DNA of 64,000 nucleotides from an uncultured Pedosphaera sp. (lineage in GTDB: Bacteria > Verrucomicrobiota > Verrucomicrobiia > Limisphaerales > Pedosphaeraceae). The position numbers were made by a program, and so were the translations under genes. This document shows positions 1 to 7,932 of this stretch, piece after piece; position 1 is the first letter of the stretch, and every line of letters begins with the position of its first letter. Location of the stretch: positions 1 through 64,000 of the forward strand of contig CAIXFN010000024.1 of NCBI GenBank assembly GCA_903918755.1, written 5' to 3'. The notes under the pieces were generated by a model, which worked only from the letters and a program-made list of their open reading frames with translations, was not told where the DNA came from and ran no database searches.

Positions 1-1
1 A

Positions 2-79
2 TTGAAAAAACTCGCTGCCCAGCCCCTCGATGAAAAAGAGAAAAAATCGAAAAAAGTAAAAAAAACCGTTGCCAAATAA
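2..79 (+). CDS. 3' end of an unidentified gene (partial)
   Basis: An open frame enters from the left edge and stops at TAA 77-79, giving the last 25 codons of a protein. The tail is very basic: more than a third of the residues are lysine, with several KK pairs and few hydrophobics. Such tails are common on DNA-binding or ribosome-associated proteins, but nothing more specific can be said. A 7-bp hairpin (104-110 / 114-120) lies just downstream without a T-run. Confidence 0.6.
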   Translation: MKKLAAQPLDEKEKKSKKVKKTVAK

Positions 80-142
80 ACACCGTTGCTGGGCTAGATG
101 GCACAACACCTTTGGTGTTGGGAATGCCCGCCCGGAAAAGAA

Positions 143-174
143 ATCGCCGCCCGGTGTTTGCACCGGGCGGCGAT
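143..174 (-). terminator. Intrinsic terminator after the ThuA/dehydrogenase gene
   Basis: A perfect 14-bp inverted repeat (143-156 with 161-174, 4-nt loop TTTG) begins 43 bases beyond the stop codon of the minus-strand gene. Read on the minus strand the stem is followed by a T-rich run (TTCTTTT, complement of 136-142), the normal form of a Rho-independent terminator. It may also stop transcription arriving from the left-edge gene. Confidence 0.75.
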
Positions 175-217
175 GAATGATGGCTGCGACCGCGTTTTGC
201 GGTCGGATGGCGGACGC

Positions 218-3076
218 TTATTTCACGGGACCGACGTCCAGCAGCTCGACCAAAGCGGCGTCTTTTTCCGCCCCTTTGAGGAAGTCAAAGGAACGCAGGT
301 AGCGCGGTTTGTCGGCTTCCTTGGTGGCGGGGTCTTTCAGGATTTTGACCAACAGGGCCGGAGCCTTGGTGGAGCGCACGCGCCAGATGATGTCGCGGCC
401 GGCGGGGGTGTTCCATTGATCACCCACCGCGGCCAGCCAGGCGGAGAAGAAAGCGTCGGCCTGTTTATCGGCGCCGATGCCGAGAGCTTCCAGGTACCAG
501 CGATCTTTGCCGTCATGCTGTTGCGCGAGTGCCGCCCAGAGTTTGGGGGCTTCGGGCGAGGCATTGTGCCGCAGGGCGATGGCGCATTCCCGGCGCACTT
601 GGGCGGAGGGATCTTTGACGAGCTTTTGCACGTCCGGGATGACGTCGAGCTTCTGCTCGCGTGCGATGCGCAAACCGGTGATCCGGATGTCCGGGTTTTT
701 GTCGCTGAGGGCCAGATCGATGTATTTGCGTTCCGAGCCCTTGATGCCGGCCAGCAGCCAAAGGGCGCGGGCGCGTTCCGCCTGATTGTCCCGGTCCCAA
801 AGTTTCGTGAGGGCGGGAATCGCCTTGTCCTGCATTTCATGCAGGGCGGTCCAGGCGCGATACCGGGTCGAAAGGTTCGGCGATTGCAGGGCTCGCACCG
901 CGCCTTCGGGCGAGGTGTAATCCACGCGGCGGATCGCGGCGGGGGTGTTCGGCGGGGCTACGCGGTAAACGCGGCCGGTCATCTTGGCCACATCACGGTC
1001 CGCCATGTTGTGACCACCCACGCCGGCATCATTCCAGTCCGCCACATACAGGGAACCATCCGGCGCCACGCAGACATCGGAGGGACGGAACCAGTTGTCG
1101 GTGCTCGTCAGGATATTCACGATCTTGGCCTGGTAGCCGGCCCCGTCCGGTTGGGTGGGGTAGGCGCGCACGACCCGGGGACCGGCGTCGCAATGGATCA
1201 TGGAGTTCCAGAATACTTCCGGCAGGAGGCCGCCTTCGTAAAAGGCCATGCCCGTGGGCGAGCCGCCACCGGTGAACAGGAGGTTCGGGACCACACCCGG
1301 ATCATTCTGATACCAGTGCCGGTGGGGAATGTCGGTTTCCATATTGCTGCGTTTGGCCTGCCAACCCGCCCCGGTCATTTCGTCGGTGTAACCGAAATTG
1401 CCGCCTTCCATCACATAATTGATACGCACGCCCTGGTTGCCGTCGTCGTCGTTGTCCGACTGCCAGAGGGTGCCAAAGGAATCGACCGCCACTTCATAGT
1501 TGTTGCGGAAATTATGGCCGAGCACTTCCACTTCGCTGCCATCCACATTGCAGCGGAAGACCATGCCCATGCGGTAAGGATGCCCGTGGTTGTTGATTTC
1601 GTTGCCGGCCAGATCGATGACCGGTTTGCCATCCTTGTCCTTGAGCTGTTTGCCTTCGTTGCCGAAGTTGAAATAGAGTTTGCCATCCGGACCGAAGACC
1701 ACGGCATGCGCGCCATGGTCGTGATCCACCCCGGAGATTCCGGTGAACAATTTTTCGATCTTGTCCGCCTTGCCCACGCCCTTGGTATCGGTGAGCACGT
1801 AGATGTTGGGCGAACAGGAAACGATCACCTTGTTGCCCAGCACGCAGATGCCCAGGGCCGCATTGATCTCCGGCCCCTGGTAGAACACCGTTTGCTTGTC
1901 GGCCACGCCGTCCCCATCCGTGTCTTCCAGGATCACAATGCGATCGCCTTCCGGTTGGAGCACGCCCCAGGACTGGAAGGAGGAACGGTAATTAACGCCC
2001 TCGGTGATCCACACCCGGCCTTTTTCATCCACATCCATGTCCGTTGGGTTACGCACCAGGGGTTCGGAGGCGAAGAGCGACACGGCCAGACCGGGCGCCA
2101 CAGTGAAGTTCGTGAGGGAGGCTTTGGCTGCCTCCGAACCGGCCGCATGCTCGGTGCCGCCATTGGTCCGCCGGGGAGCGGCATTCGCGCGCTGCCCTTT
2201 GGGGTCCTGGTTCTTGGCCAGGTCTTCCGCCGTGACGGTGGAAACCACACCGCCCGCCGGGACTTCCACCTTGGCGATCCAGAGGATCGCGTTCAGCACC
2301 ACCCGGCGGACATTTTCATCGCCCCAATTCTTGTGGTAATGGCCGCCGCAGAAACCGAATCCGCGACCGCCATCCGGCCGGTCATAGGCCCAGGCCACAC
2401 TTTCCGGCTGTCCCTTGCGGGATTGCAGCACCGCCTGGTCGCCGCTGTGCGCCGCGTCACTGCCGCGATACGCATCGGCCGTGGGGACCGCACTCAGGAT
2501 CGAGGTGACGTGCTCGGGCTGGAAGCGCATGTGATAGTACCACTCGTCGTGAATTTTGAAGGGCTTCACTCCCCGGGTGATCGGGTGGTCGGGCAGGGTG
2601 GTGAAATCGGCGGTCCACGTCGGGTTGATCGACCAGTAGGCTTCGAAATAACCGCCAATCCATTTCAGAAATTCCGGTCCGCCCCCGTTGGTCTGGACCT
2701 CCACGGCGTAGTGCAGGCAGGCCAGACCGGCACCGCGCTGCAAGGCTTCATCCAACTGCGCCAGATGGCCTTTCTGCAAGGCCATGTGACCCGGTCCGCC
2801 ATCGCTGTAAAGCACGATGGCAGCGGCGCCCGCAAAGGGATTTTCCGTCTTGGGCCAGCCGTTGGTGAAGGCCACGGCGTCAATGTTGGGCAGGGCATCC
2901 AGGCATTTTTTGAGCAAGAGCACGCCGGCGTTGTGTTCATGCTCGCCGGGGCCATGGCTCGGCGTGCCCGCGACGAGGACAATTTTCTTCTTTCCCTGGG
3001 CTTCGGCGGAAAGCACCAGGCAGCCGGCAATCACCAGGCCGGCACCGATTCGGAGCAACTTTGCGATGGGGTTCAT
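218..3076 (-). CDS. Secreted ThuA-like / membrane-bound dehydrogenase-type fusion with HEAT-like C-terminus
   Basis: This protein is 952 aa from the ATG at 3076; an upstream TTG at 3103 is less likely because the signal peptide (LLRIGAGLVIAGCLVLSAEA) begins right after the ATG. Residues ~30-250 resemble ThuA (trehalose utilisation) domains: glutamine-amidotransferase-like fold, 'GTPSHGPGEHEHNAG' near the N-terminus and 'LACLHYAVE' in the middle. Residues ~300-720 match the beta-propeller 'putative membrane-bound dehydrogenase' family typical of Planctomycetes and Verrucomicrobia ('APGLAVSLFASEP', 'NPTDMDVDEKGRVWITEG', 'DTDGDGVADK'). The last ~200 residues are helical HEAT-like repeats. Many relatives end in a cytochrome c domain; no CXXCH is present here. 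The likely role is periplasmic sugar oxidation or keto-sugar processing. It sits upstream of a DUF1080 gene and a sugar epimerase on other transcript segments of the same strand. Substrate unknown. Confidence 0.85.
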   Translation of the reverse strand: MNPIAKLLRIGAGLVIAGCLVLSAEAQGKKKIVLVAGTPSHGPGEHEHNAGVLLLKKCLDALPNIDAVAFTNGWPKTENPFAGAAAIVLYSDGGPGHMALQKGHLAQLDEALQRGAGLACLHYAVEVQTNGGGPEFLKWIGGYFEAYWSINPTWTADFTTLPDHPITRGVKPFKIHDEWYYHMRFQPEHVTSILSAVPTADAYRGSDAAHSGDQAVLQSRKGQPESVAWAYDRPDGGRGFGFCGGHYHKNWGDENVRRVVLNAILWIAKVEVPAGGVVSTVTAEDLAKNQDPKGQRANAAPRRTNGGTEHAAGSEAAKASLTNFTVAPGLAVSLFASEPLVRNPTDMDVDEKGRVWITEGVNYRSSFQSWGVLQPEGDRIVILEDTDGDGVADKQTVFYQGPEINAALGICVLGNKVIVSCSPNIYVLTDTKGVGKADKIEKLFTGISGVDHDHGAHAVVFGPDGKLYFNFGNEGKQLKDKDGKPVIDLAGNEINNHGHPYRMGMVFRCNVDGSEVEVLGHNFRNNYEVAVDSFGTLWQSDNDDDGNQGVRINYVMEGGNFGYTDEMTGAGWQAKRSNMETDIPHRHWYQNDPGVVPNLLFTGGGSPTGMAFYEGGLLPEVFWNSMIHCDAGPRVVRAYPTQPDGAGYQAKIVNILTSTDNWFRPSDVCVAPDGSLYVADWNDAGVGGHNMADRDVAKMTGRVYRVAPPNTPAAIRRVDYTSPEGAVRALQSPNLSTRYRAWTALHEMQDKAIPALTKLWDRDNQAERARALWLLAGIKGSERKYIDLALSDKNPDIRITGLRIAREQKLDVIPDVQKLVKDPSAQVRRECAIALRHNASPEAPKLWAALAQQHDGKDRWYLEALGIGADKQADAFFSAWLAAVGDQWNTPAGRDIIWRVRSTKAPALLVKILKDPATKEADKPRYLRSFDFLKGAEKDAALVELLDVGPVK

Positions 3077-3177
3077 ATCTGGAAGGGGAGGCGAGGGAGA
3101 CAAGAGCCCGGCCGGTCGACGGGCGACCGACCGGGGGCGGAAGCTCCGCCCGGATTAGTTTGAGATTGGCGACGGAA

Positions 3178-3903
3178 TTACTTCAGCGATTTGATCTGGA
3201 TGTCCTTGAATTGCGCGCGCATGGCCGTTCCCGCATGCAACTGCAGGGCCAGGATGCCGGACTTCGCGGCCTGTGATTCCTGTTCATCGGTGACATCAAT
3301 GGTCAACATCCCGTTGATTTGGTGGGTCAAATGGTTGCCCTTGGCGATGACGACGTAGTCATTCCAATCACCCTTCTTGATGGCGGCTTCGATCTTGTCG
3401 GCGCTGCCCACGCTGCCCACGACTTCCTTCTTGCCGTTCGCGCGCACGATCACTTTTTCGCCGCGGTTGGCGAGAATTCCCCGGGCCTTTTCTTCGTACA
3501 GAATGCCCGAATAAGTTTTCCCGTTTTCCATGTCTGCCTGGTAGCCGGCCACGACCCAATAGGAAGGCTTGACCACGCGGCTCCGGTATTGGATTCCGGA
3601 ATTGGCGAAACCCGAGGGATCACCCGCCACGAGCTTGAACTTGCAGTGCAATTCGAAATCAGCCACGACCCCGTTCGTCCAAATAAGGAAGGTGTTTTCC
3701 TTGGCGGGCTTTTCCTTGGTGGTTTCGCCGGTGATGGCCCCGTCCTGGACGGACCAGAGGTCCGGACTGCCGTCCCAACCGGTAAGGTCCTTGCCGTTGA
3801 AGAGGGGTTTGAAACCGCCGTCTTGGCCGAAAGCCGATTGCCGTCCGGCCGAAGCCAGGAGCACGATTCCGAAGGCAATTGCCACAATGGATTTTTGTTT
3901 CAT
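3178..3903 (-). CDS. DUF1080 family (3-keto-disaccharide hydrolase-like) secreted protein
   Basis: This protein is 241 aa from ATG 3903; the frame is open to a TTG at 3924, but the signal peptide (SIVAIAFGIVLLASAG) starts at the ATG. The motif 'FKPLFNGKDLTGW' (residues ~31-43) is the family signature of DUF1080, a laminin-G/concanavalin-like jelly roll. Some family members hydrolyse 3-keto-glycosides, and the fold is also used for polysaccharide binding. The ~240-aa length is normal for a single-domain member. The gene is followed after ~100 nt by the ThuA/dehydrogenase gene and preceded by a tagatose-epimerase-like gene, which supports a role in catabolism of oxidised sugars. The specific substrate cannot be read from sequence. 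Confidence 0.88.
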   Translation of the reverse strand: MKQKSIVAIAFGIVLLASAGRQSAFGQDGGFKPLFNGKDLTGWDGSPDLWSVQDGAITGETTKEKPAKENTFLIWTNGVVADFELHCKFKLVAGDPSGFANSGIQYRSRVVKPSYWVVAGYQADMENGKTYSGILYEEKARGILANRGEKVIVRANGKKEVVGSVGSADKIEAAIKKGDWNDYVVIAKGNHLTHQINGMLTIDVTDEQESQAAKSGILALQLHAGTAMRAQFKDIQIKSLK

Positions 3904-4008
3904 GATAAGCTTAATTTGATTCAATTCTGTTGTTTTGACGTCGTTCGGCGGATTTCCTTCAGTCCGCGGGCCCGATTCAGCCCGGGTGCGCCGTTTGGCG
4001 TCGGTGGA

Positions 4009-4854
4009 TCACTTGAGGGTTTTCCGCAGGAAGGCCAGGCCCTTGACCGCGATTTCGTTCCGCGTCGGTTCCATCCGGCGCCAGATCGCGGCGGCCCGAG
4101 CGATGACTTTGACATCCGTGGTGAACGACTCGATTACCACGTCCCCTTTGTAACCAATGGCCTTGAGGGCCGCGGCAATGGGCTTCCAATCGATATGATC
4201 GTTGCCGGGCGTGCCGCGGTCCGAACCGCAGGCATGGAAATGGGCCAGGTATTTGCCGGCTTTGCGAATGGCCGCCGCCTGGTCCTTTTCCTCAATGTTC
4301 ATGTGGAACGTGTCCAGGTGCAGCTTGAAGGCGGGGCTGCCCACGGCTTTTACCAGGCGCAAACCCTGGTCGCAGGTATTCAGGAAATCGGTTTCAAAGC
4401 GGTTGAGCGGTTCCACGCAAATGGTCACCCCGCGGTCCTTCGCGTATTTCGCCAGCACCTTCAAATGGGCCACCACCGTCTTCCATTGCTGCTTGTATTC
4501 GTCCGCCGGCACCGCGTCCGCGCGGCCCACCGCCGAGTACACCGGCCCAATGATTGAGGGGCAGCCCAGTACCACGGCCTGGTCAATCAGCTTGGTGATA
4601 TATTCCATGCCGGTCTTCTGGTTTTCCTCCGTGCCCCGCAAATCGCGGTCCGGACCCATGCAGGCGCAGACCGAGCCGCAGGCCAGACCATATTTATCCA
4701 ACTCCCGCTTCACGTGGGCGGGATCAATGTGCGCGGGATCCTCGATGGGCAGTTCGACGGTATCGAATCCCCATTTCTTGAATTGCTTGAACAACTTCGT
4801 GCTCTCGTTGGTGAACGGGGACGCGAACAAAAACGAATTGATGCCGATTCTCAT
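4009..4854 (-). CDS. Sugar epimerase/isomerase, D-tagatose 3-epimerase-like TIM barrel
   Basis: This protein is 281 aa from ATG 4854 ('MRIGINSF'). It belongs to the AP-endonuclease-2 superfamily of xylose-isomerase-like barrels. The four metal/catalytic positions of the D-tagatose/psicose 3-epimerase group are visible: Glu148 in 'CVEPLNRFETDF', Asp181 in 'LHLDTFHMN', His207 in 'HFHACGSDRGTPG' and Glu242 in 'VVIESFT'. It probably interconverts C3 epimers of a ketose in the cytoplasm using Mn2+ or Co2+. No signal peptide is present, unlike its two downstream neighbours. With the DUF1080 and ThuA genes on the same strand it would complete uptake-side processing of a 3-keto or rare sugar. Similar barrels are often annotated hydroxypyruvate isomerase, but the 'LNRFETDFLNT' motif favours an epimerase. 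Confidence 0.88.
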   Translation of the reverse strand: MRIGINSFLFASPFTNESTKLFKQFKKWGFDTVELPIEDPAHIDPAHVKRELDKYGLACGSVCACMGPDRDLRGTEENQKTGMEYITKLIDQAVVLGCPSIIGPVYSAVGRADAVPADEYKQQWKTVVAHLKVLAKYAKDRGVTICVEPLNRFETDFLNTCDQGLRLVKAVGSPAFKLHLDTFHMNIEEKDQAAAIRKAGKYLAHFHACGSDRGTPGNDHIDWKPIAAALKAIGYKGDVVIESFTTDVKVIARAAAIWRRMEPTRNEIAVKGLAFLRKTLK

Positions 4855-4944
4855 AATAGTGATTGGATTTGTGCGGACCATAGCCCAAGGCAGGCCCGGC
4901 TGAAAAGCTTTTTCCCGTGATTCCGAGCCGGCGGGCACGCTGGT

Positions 4945-5250
4945 TCACCAGCCTGAGTCCGCCGGGAAACAATTCGCAAATTTGACGCTCGTGCGGGGCT
5001 CGGCCATGAGCGGGGCCACGGTGGCCCGCCAGAGTTGGTAATGGGCGGTTTCCTTATGGGCGGCCGGTGCTTCGGGGGTGCGGTAGGCTTCGACCAGTAA
5101 AAACCGGTCCGGGTCATCCGCCTGTTGGATCACATCAAAACGGGCAATGCCCGGTTCCTGGAGACTGGCCTGCGCGTTGGCTACCGTGGCGGCGATGAAA
5201 GCATCGGCACAACCGGGTTTGACCCGGACCTGGACATGAACAATGAGCAT
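4945..5250 (-). CDS. Antibiotic biosynthesis monooxygenase (ABM)-fold protein, YgiN/LsrG-like
   Basis: A 101-residue cytosolic protein with ATG at 5248-5250. It shows the dimeric ferredoxin-like ABM pattern: '[18 protein letters not shown]' start, '[27 protein letters not shown]' core, and '[11 protein letters not shown]' helix. Relatives include quinol monooxygenase YgiN and the autoinducer-2 isomerase LsrG. The stop is 90 nt from the epimerase start on the same strand, so co-transcription is likely. In sugar clusters such proteins can act as small isomerases; rhamnose mutarotases have a comparable fold. The reaction here is undetermined. Confidence 0.85.
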   Translation of the reverse strand: MLIVHVQVRVKPGCADAFIAATVANAQASLQEPGIARFDVIQQADDPDRFLLVEAYRTPEAPAAHKETAHYQLWRATVAPLMAEPRTSVKFANCFPADSGW

Positions 5251-5439
5251 GGGTTGCTTTCGGTTGATTTTTATGGCGTTCAGCTGGCCCCGATTAGGTC
5301 CTCAAAGTGTCGGGCTTGTCAATCCGGTCCCGCAAAATGGTTGGGATTGCCTTTGACGCCAGCCCCCGCGTTTGCTTAGCTCGCCCGGAGCTGCTCCCGC
5401 TGCCACGATGACCACCCATAAATTACGAAATCCAACGTC

Positions 5440-6942
5440 ATGAGCACCGGCAACTTTTCCTGGAACGTCTTGCTTGCCCCGGTTCTCGTTGGCAGCTGCA
5501 TCGCGGCGATCATCACGATCTACTTCCGCAATAATCCGCTCGCGCATACCCGCAAATTCATGATGCGGCGGTTCGTGAACTGGTTTCCGCTGGGGATGAC
5601 CTACGCCTTTCTCTACATGGGGCGCTACAACCTGAATGTGGCGAAAGGCGCCCTGGGCACGTTGATGTCCAATGAGGATTTCGGCTGGATCTTTTTCTGG
5701 GGCACGACCACCTACGCCTTTTCCTTCCTCGTGAACGGTCCCCTGGTGGATCGTCTCGGCGGCAAACGCGGCATTCTGATTGCGGCAGGCGGGGCGGCGC
5801 TGGCGAATTGCCTGTTGGGCGTCCTGACCTACCTGGTGCTCATTGGCCAATTGAAAATGAGACTGGTGGTCCCGCTCTCTGTGCTCTACTCGCTGAACAT
5901 GTATTTCCAGAGTTACGGAGCCATGTCGATTATCAAGGTGAAGGCCTATTGGTTTCACGTCCGGGAGCGGGGGGTTTTTGGGGCGGTCTTTGGCACTCTG
6001 ATTTCCATCGGTGTTTATTTCGCCTTCGACTGGGGCCAGTCCATCGTGGTGGCCGCCAAGGCGGCGCCCGTGGCCGAGCCGGGGCTGTTGCGCACGCTGG
6101 TGCAAAAAATCTTCGCCACGGCCGACGGCAAGGTGGATGCGGTCTGGGCCGTTTTCTTCATCCCGGCGGCCATCCTGGTGTTCTGGCTGGTGCTGGATTG
6201 GTGGTTGTTGCGCGATACCCCGGAAGAAGCCGGCTTTCCCGCTTTCGACACCCATGATGCCTCCTCGGGCAAAATGCATATCCATCTCTCCACCATGGAC
6301 CTGCTTCGCAAGGTCTTCACCAGTCCCCTCATGCTGATGCTCGCTGCGGTGGAATTTACCTCCGGAGTGTTGCGCAATGGCATCATGCAATGGTATTTGA
6401 TCTACGCGAAAGGGGTGAAACTGCCGGGCTCCGAAGTGTTCACCGAGCATTGGGGTTTGTTCCTGTGCATCTTCGGGATCATCGGCGGCTTCGGGGGCGG
6501 AATGATGTCCGACCATTTGTTCCATTCCCGCCGTGGTCCGCCGGCCGCTTTGCTGTGCGCCTTCATGTTTGTCATGACCATCGTGATGGCCTGTTTCATC
6601 AATACTTCGGCCCTGATGGTCGGATCTTCGGCGGTGCTGATCTCCATGGCCGTGATCGGGGTGCATTCCCTGATGTCTGGGACCGCGGCGGCGGATTTCG
6701 GCGGCCGCAAAGCCACCGCGACCTGCTCGGGCATTGTGGACGGTTTCGTTTATCTGGGCAGCGGGCTGCAATCCGTCTGTGTCGGCCATCTAACGACCGA
6801 AGGCTGGCTGTCCTGGCCCCTGTTCATGATGCCCTTCGCCCTGCTGGGCGGGGCCATCGCAGTGATGTTCTGGCACGAACTGCCCGAAGCCACCAAGCGC
6901 TACAATGCGGAACATAAAAAGTCCGCTCCCGCGCGGCGGTGA
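5440..6942 (+). CDS. MFS transporter of the organophosphate:phosphate antiporter (OPA) type
   Basis: A 500-residue polytopic membrane protein with about 12 hydrophobic segments. 'YMGRYNLNVAKG' (residues ~59-70) is the characteristic motif after the first core helix in GlpT/UhpT-type OPA antiporters, and 'DRLGGKRG' corresponds to the MFS loop 2-3 signature. It is somewhat longer than GlpT (~450 aa), with an extra N-terminal helix (residues ~10-28) and an extended central loop around residues 205-300. It probably exchanges a phosphorylated sugar or glycerol-3-phosphate for phosphate. It is divergently transcribed from the ABM/epimerase genes across a 189-bp gap, suggesting a shared regulatory region and a role in the same sugar pathway. 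Confidence 0.88.
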   Translation: MSTGNFSWNVLLAPVLVGSCIAAIITIYFRNNPLAHTRKFMMRRFVNWFPLGMTYAFLYMGRYNLNVAKGALGTLMSNEDFGWIFFWGTTTYAFSFLVNGPLVDRLGGKRGILIAAGGAALANCLLGVLTYLVLIGQLKMRLVVPLSVLYSLNMYFQSYGAMSIIKVKAYWFHVRERGVFGAVFGTLISIGVYFAFDWGQSIVVAAKAAPVAEPGLLRTLVQKIFATADGKVDAVWAVFFIPAAILVFWLVLDWWLLRDTPEEAGFPAFDTHDASSGKMHIHLSTMDLLRKVFTSPLMLMLAAVEFTSGVLRNGIMQWYLIYAKGVKLPGSEVFTEHWGLFLCIFGIIGGFGGGMMSDHLFHSRRGPPAALLCAFMFVMTIVMACFINTSALMVGSSAVLISMAVIGVHSLMSGTAAADFGGRKATATCSGIVDGFVYLGSGLQSVCVGHLTTEGWLSWPLFMMPFALLGGAIAVMFWHELPEATKRYNAEHKKSAPARR

Positions 6943-6977
6943 AGCCCCCGCGGTGCGCGACCCAATCGACCCGGCCG

Positions 6978-7472
6978 ATGAAGCTGCCCTATAAAATCGC
7001 CACGTTGCTGTATTGCTTCAACGAAGCCGATGAAGTCCTCCTGCTGGAACGGGCACAGGAACCCAACCTTGGCCAATGGAGTCCCGCCGGTGGCAAGCTC
7101 CAGACCGAGACCGGCGAATCGCCCTACGCCTGCGCCTGCCGCGAAGCTCATGAGGAAATGGGACTGGTCCTGCAGCCGCGGGATTTGCACCTGACCGGCC
7201 TGATCGCCGAACAAGGTTACCAGGGCCAGAGCCATTGGCTTATGTTTCTATTCGAAGTGAAGACGCGTCTGACCGCCACGCCCCCGGCGCATCGGGAAGG
7301 CCGGTTTCAATTCTTCCCGCGCGCGGCGCTCGACGCCTTGCCGTTGCCCGGCACGGATCGCGAGCAAATCTGGCCGTTGTTCTGGCGCCATCGCGGCGGT
7401 TTTTTTGCCGCCTCCTGCCATTGCGGAGCCGACGGGGGCAATGCGTGGACGATTGAGGCTCAGGACGCCTGA
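6978..7472 (+). CDS. Nudix hydrolase, MutT-like
   Basis: This protein is 164 aa from ATG 6978. The frame is open upstream to 6939, overlapping the transporter, but homology-like sequence begins at 'MKLPYKIATLLYCFNE'. The Nudix box is at residues ~39-63: 'GGKLQTETGES' then 'REAHEEMGL', with the metal-binding REAxEE core intact. The distance from the first Gly to the first Glu is two residues longer than the canonical GX5E spacing. A probable nucleotide diphosphate house-cleaning enzyme; the substrate is unknown. It starts 35 nt after the transporter stop and may be co-transcribed with it. Confidence 0.85.
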   Translation: MKLPYKIATLLYCFNEADEVLLLERAQEPNLGQWSPAGGKLQTETGESPYACACREAHEEMGLVLQPRDLHLTGLIAEQGYQGQSHWLMFLFEVKTRLTATPPAHREGRFQFFPRAALDALPLPGTDREQIWPLFWRHRGGFFAASCHCGADGGNAWTIEAQDA

Positions 7473-7617
7473 GGCCGGAGCTTGAATTGGGGCGGGCGGG
7501 GAAGATGAATGGCACCAACGCTCCCCGGCCCTCGGTGCCATTGTGAATGACAGCGAGAGAGAAGAGGGCTCATTTGTCATTTTTGCGGGCCGTTCAATTT
7601 CCACAAAGTCAGGAGTC
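7464..7617. repeat. 154-bp inverted-repeat-bounded dispersed element, copy 1
   Basis: This copy begins GACGCCTGA (7464-7472) and ends TCAGGAGTC (7609-7617). Its first nine bases overlap the end of the Nudix gene. Copy 2 at 9237-9390 has exactly the same length, and the 103-bp stretches 7468-7570 and 9241-9343 differ at about 9 positions. The last 50 bp have diverged further. Short translated ORFs over both copies are by-products of the repeat, not genes. The structure is MITE-like. Confidence 0.75.
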
Positions 7618-7725
7618 CGGCGCCCTGAATTTTGGGCGCGAAGTGATTGGGTGAGGCGGATCGCACTGGTATCGCGGCCCTACAGGCCGCTGGCATCCAT
7701 GTCACGAAAACCCAGGCTGTTAGCC
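7618..7725. other. Non-coding flank carrying the left half of a split hairpin repeat
   Basis: No gene is seen. There are several hairpin-forming stretches: GGCGCCCTGAATTTTGGGCGC around 7619-7640, GCGGCC/GGCCGC around 7676-7691, and CCCAGGCT at 7711-7718. The last is the left arm of a palindrome whose right arm lies beyond the insertion sequence at 9084-9091. Joining 7725 directly to 9088 restores CCCAGGCT-GTT-AGCCTGGG. Confidence 0.6.
7715..7725. repeat. 11-bp target-site duplication, left copy
   Basis: GGCTGTTAGCC at 7715-7725 is repeated exactly at 9077-9087, immediately outside the 18-bp terminal inverted repeats of the insertion sequence. The 11-bp length lies in the range known for IS4-family elements. 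Confidence 0.85.
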
Positions 7726-7742
7726 CATAAGCGCTAACTTGT

Positions 7743-7932
7743 TTAACCGAATTTTTCTCCCTGATATTGTCGCTGACGAGGTGACTCCCGCAATCCATGC
7801 GCGATCGTTTCCCAATCATCGAGCATGCTTCTTAGTTTGAGCCGCGGCATTATCGCCTGCGTCACCTGGCGAAATACAAAGGCAAACTCCCGCCAGGCGC
7901 TACGCCGCCGACGACACGGTTGGGTCGTCGAA
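7743..7932 (-). pseudogene. Displaced C-terminal segment of the IS4 transposase
   Basis: In the frame one base away from the transposase, translation continues as 'AWREFAFVFRQVTQAI', 'MPRLKLRSMLDDWE' and 'ESPRQRQYQGEKFG' before a stop at the left terminal repeat. This resembles the usual C-terminus of related IS4 transposases (a helix, a 'W..IA..L..SPRQR' motif and a basic end). The frames overlap over two 5-base homopolymers, C at 7933-7937 and G at 7939-7943. A one-base indel or ribosomal slip there or shortly after would join them. Confidence 0.55.

Noticed and set aside
98-3163. A 1021-codon plus-strand open frame opposite the ThuA/dehydrogenase gene
   Set aside because: It is the antisense shadow of a protein with clear domains; composition is H/G/V-rich with no motif, a typical effect of high-GC codon usage.
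5302-6789. A 495-codon minus-strand frame opposite the OPA transporter
   Set aside because: His/Gln-rich antisense translation without domains; the plus-strand frame is a complete transporter.
7240-7604. Short minus-strand frames with 'SLSFTMAPRAGE' translated from the 154-bp repeats
   Set aside because: The same peptide comes from both copies because the DNA is repeated; there is no independent sign of a gene.
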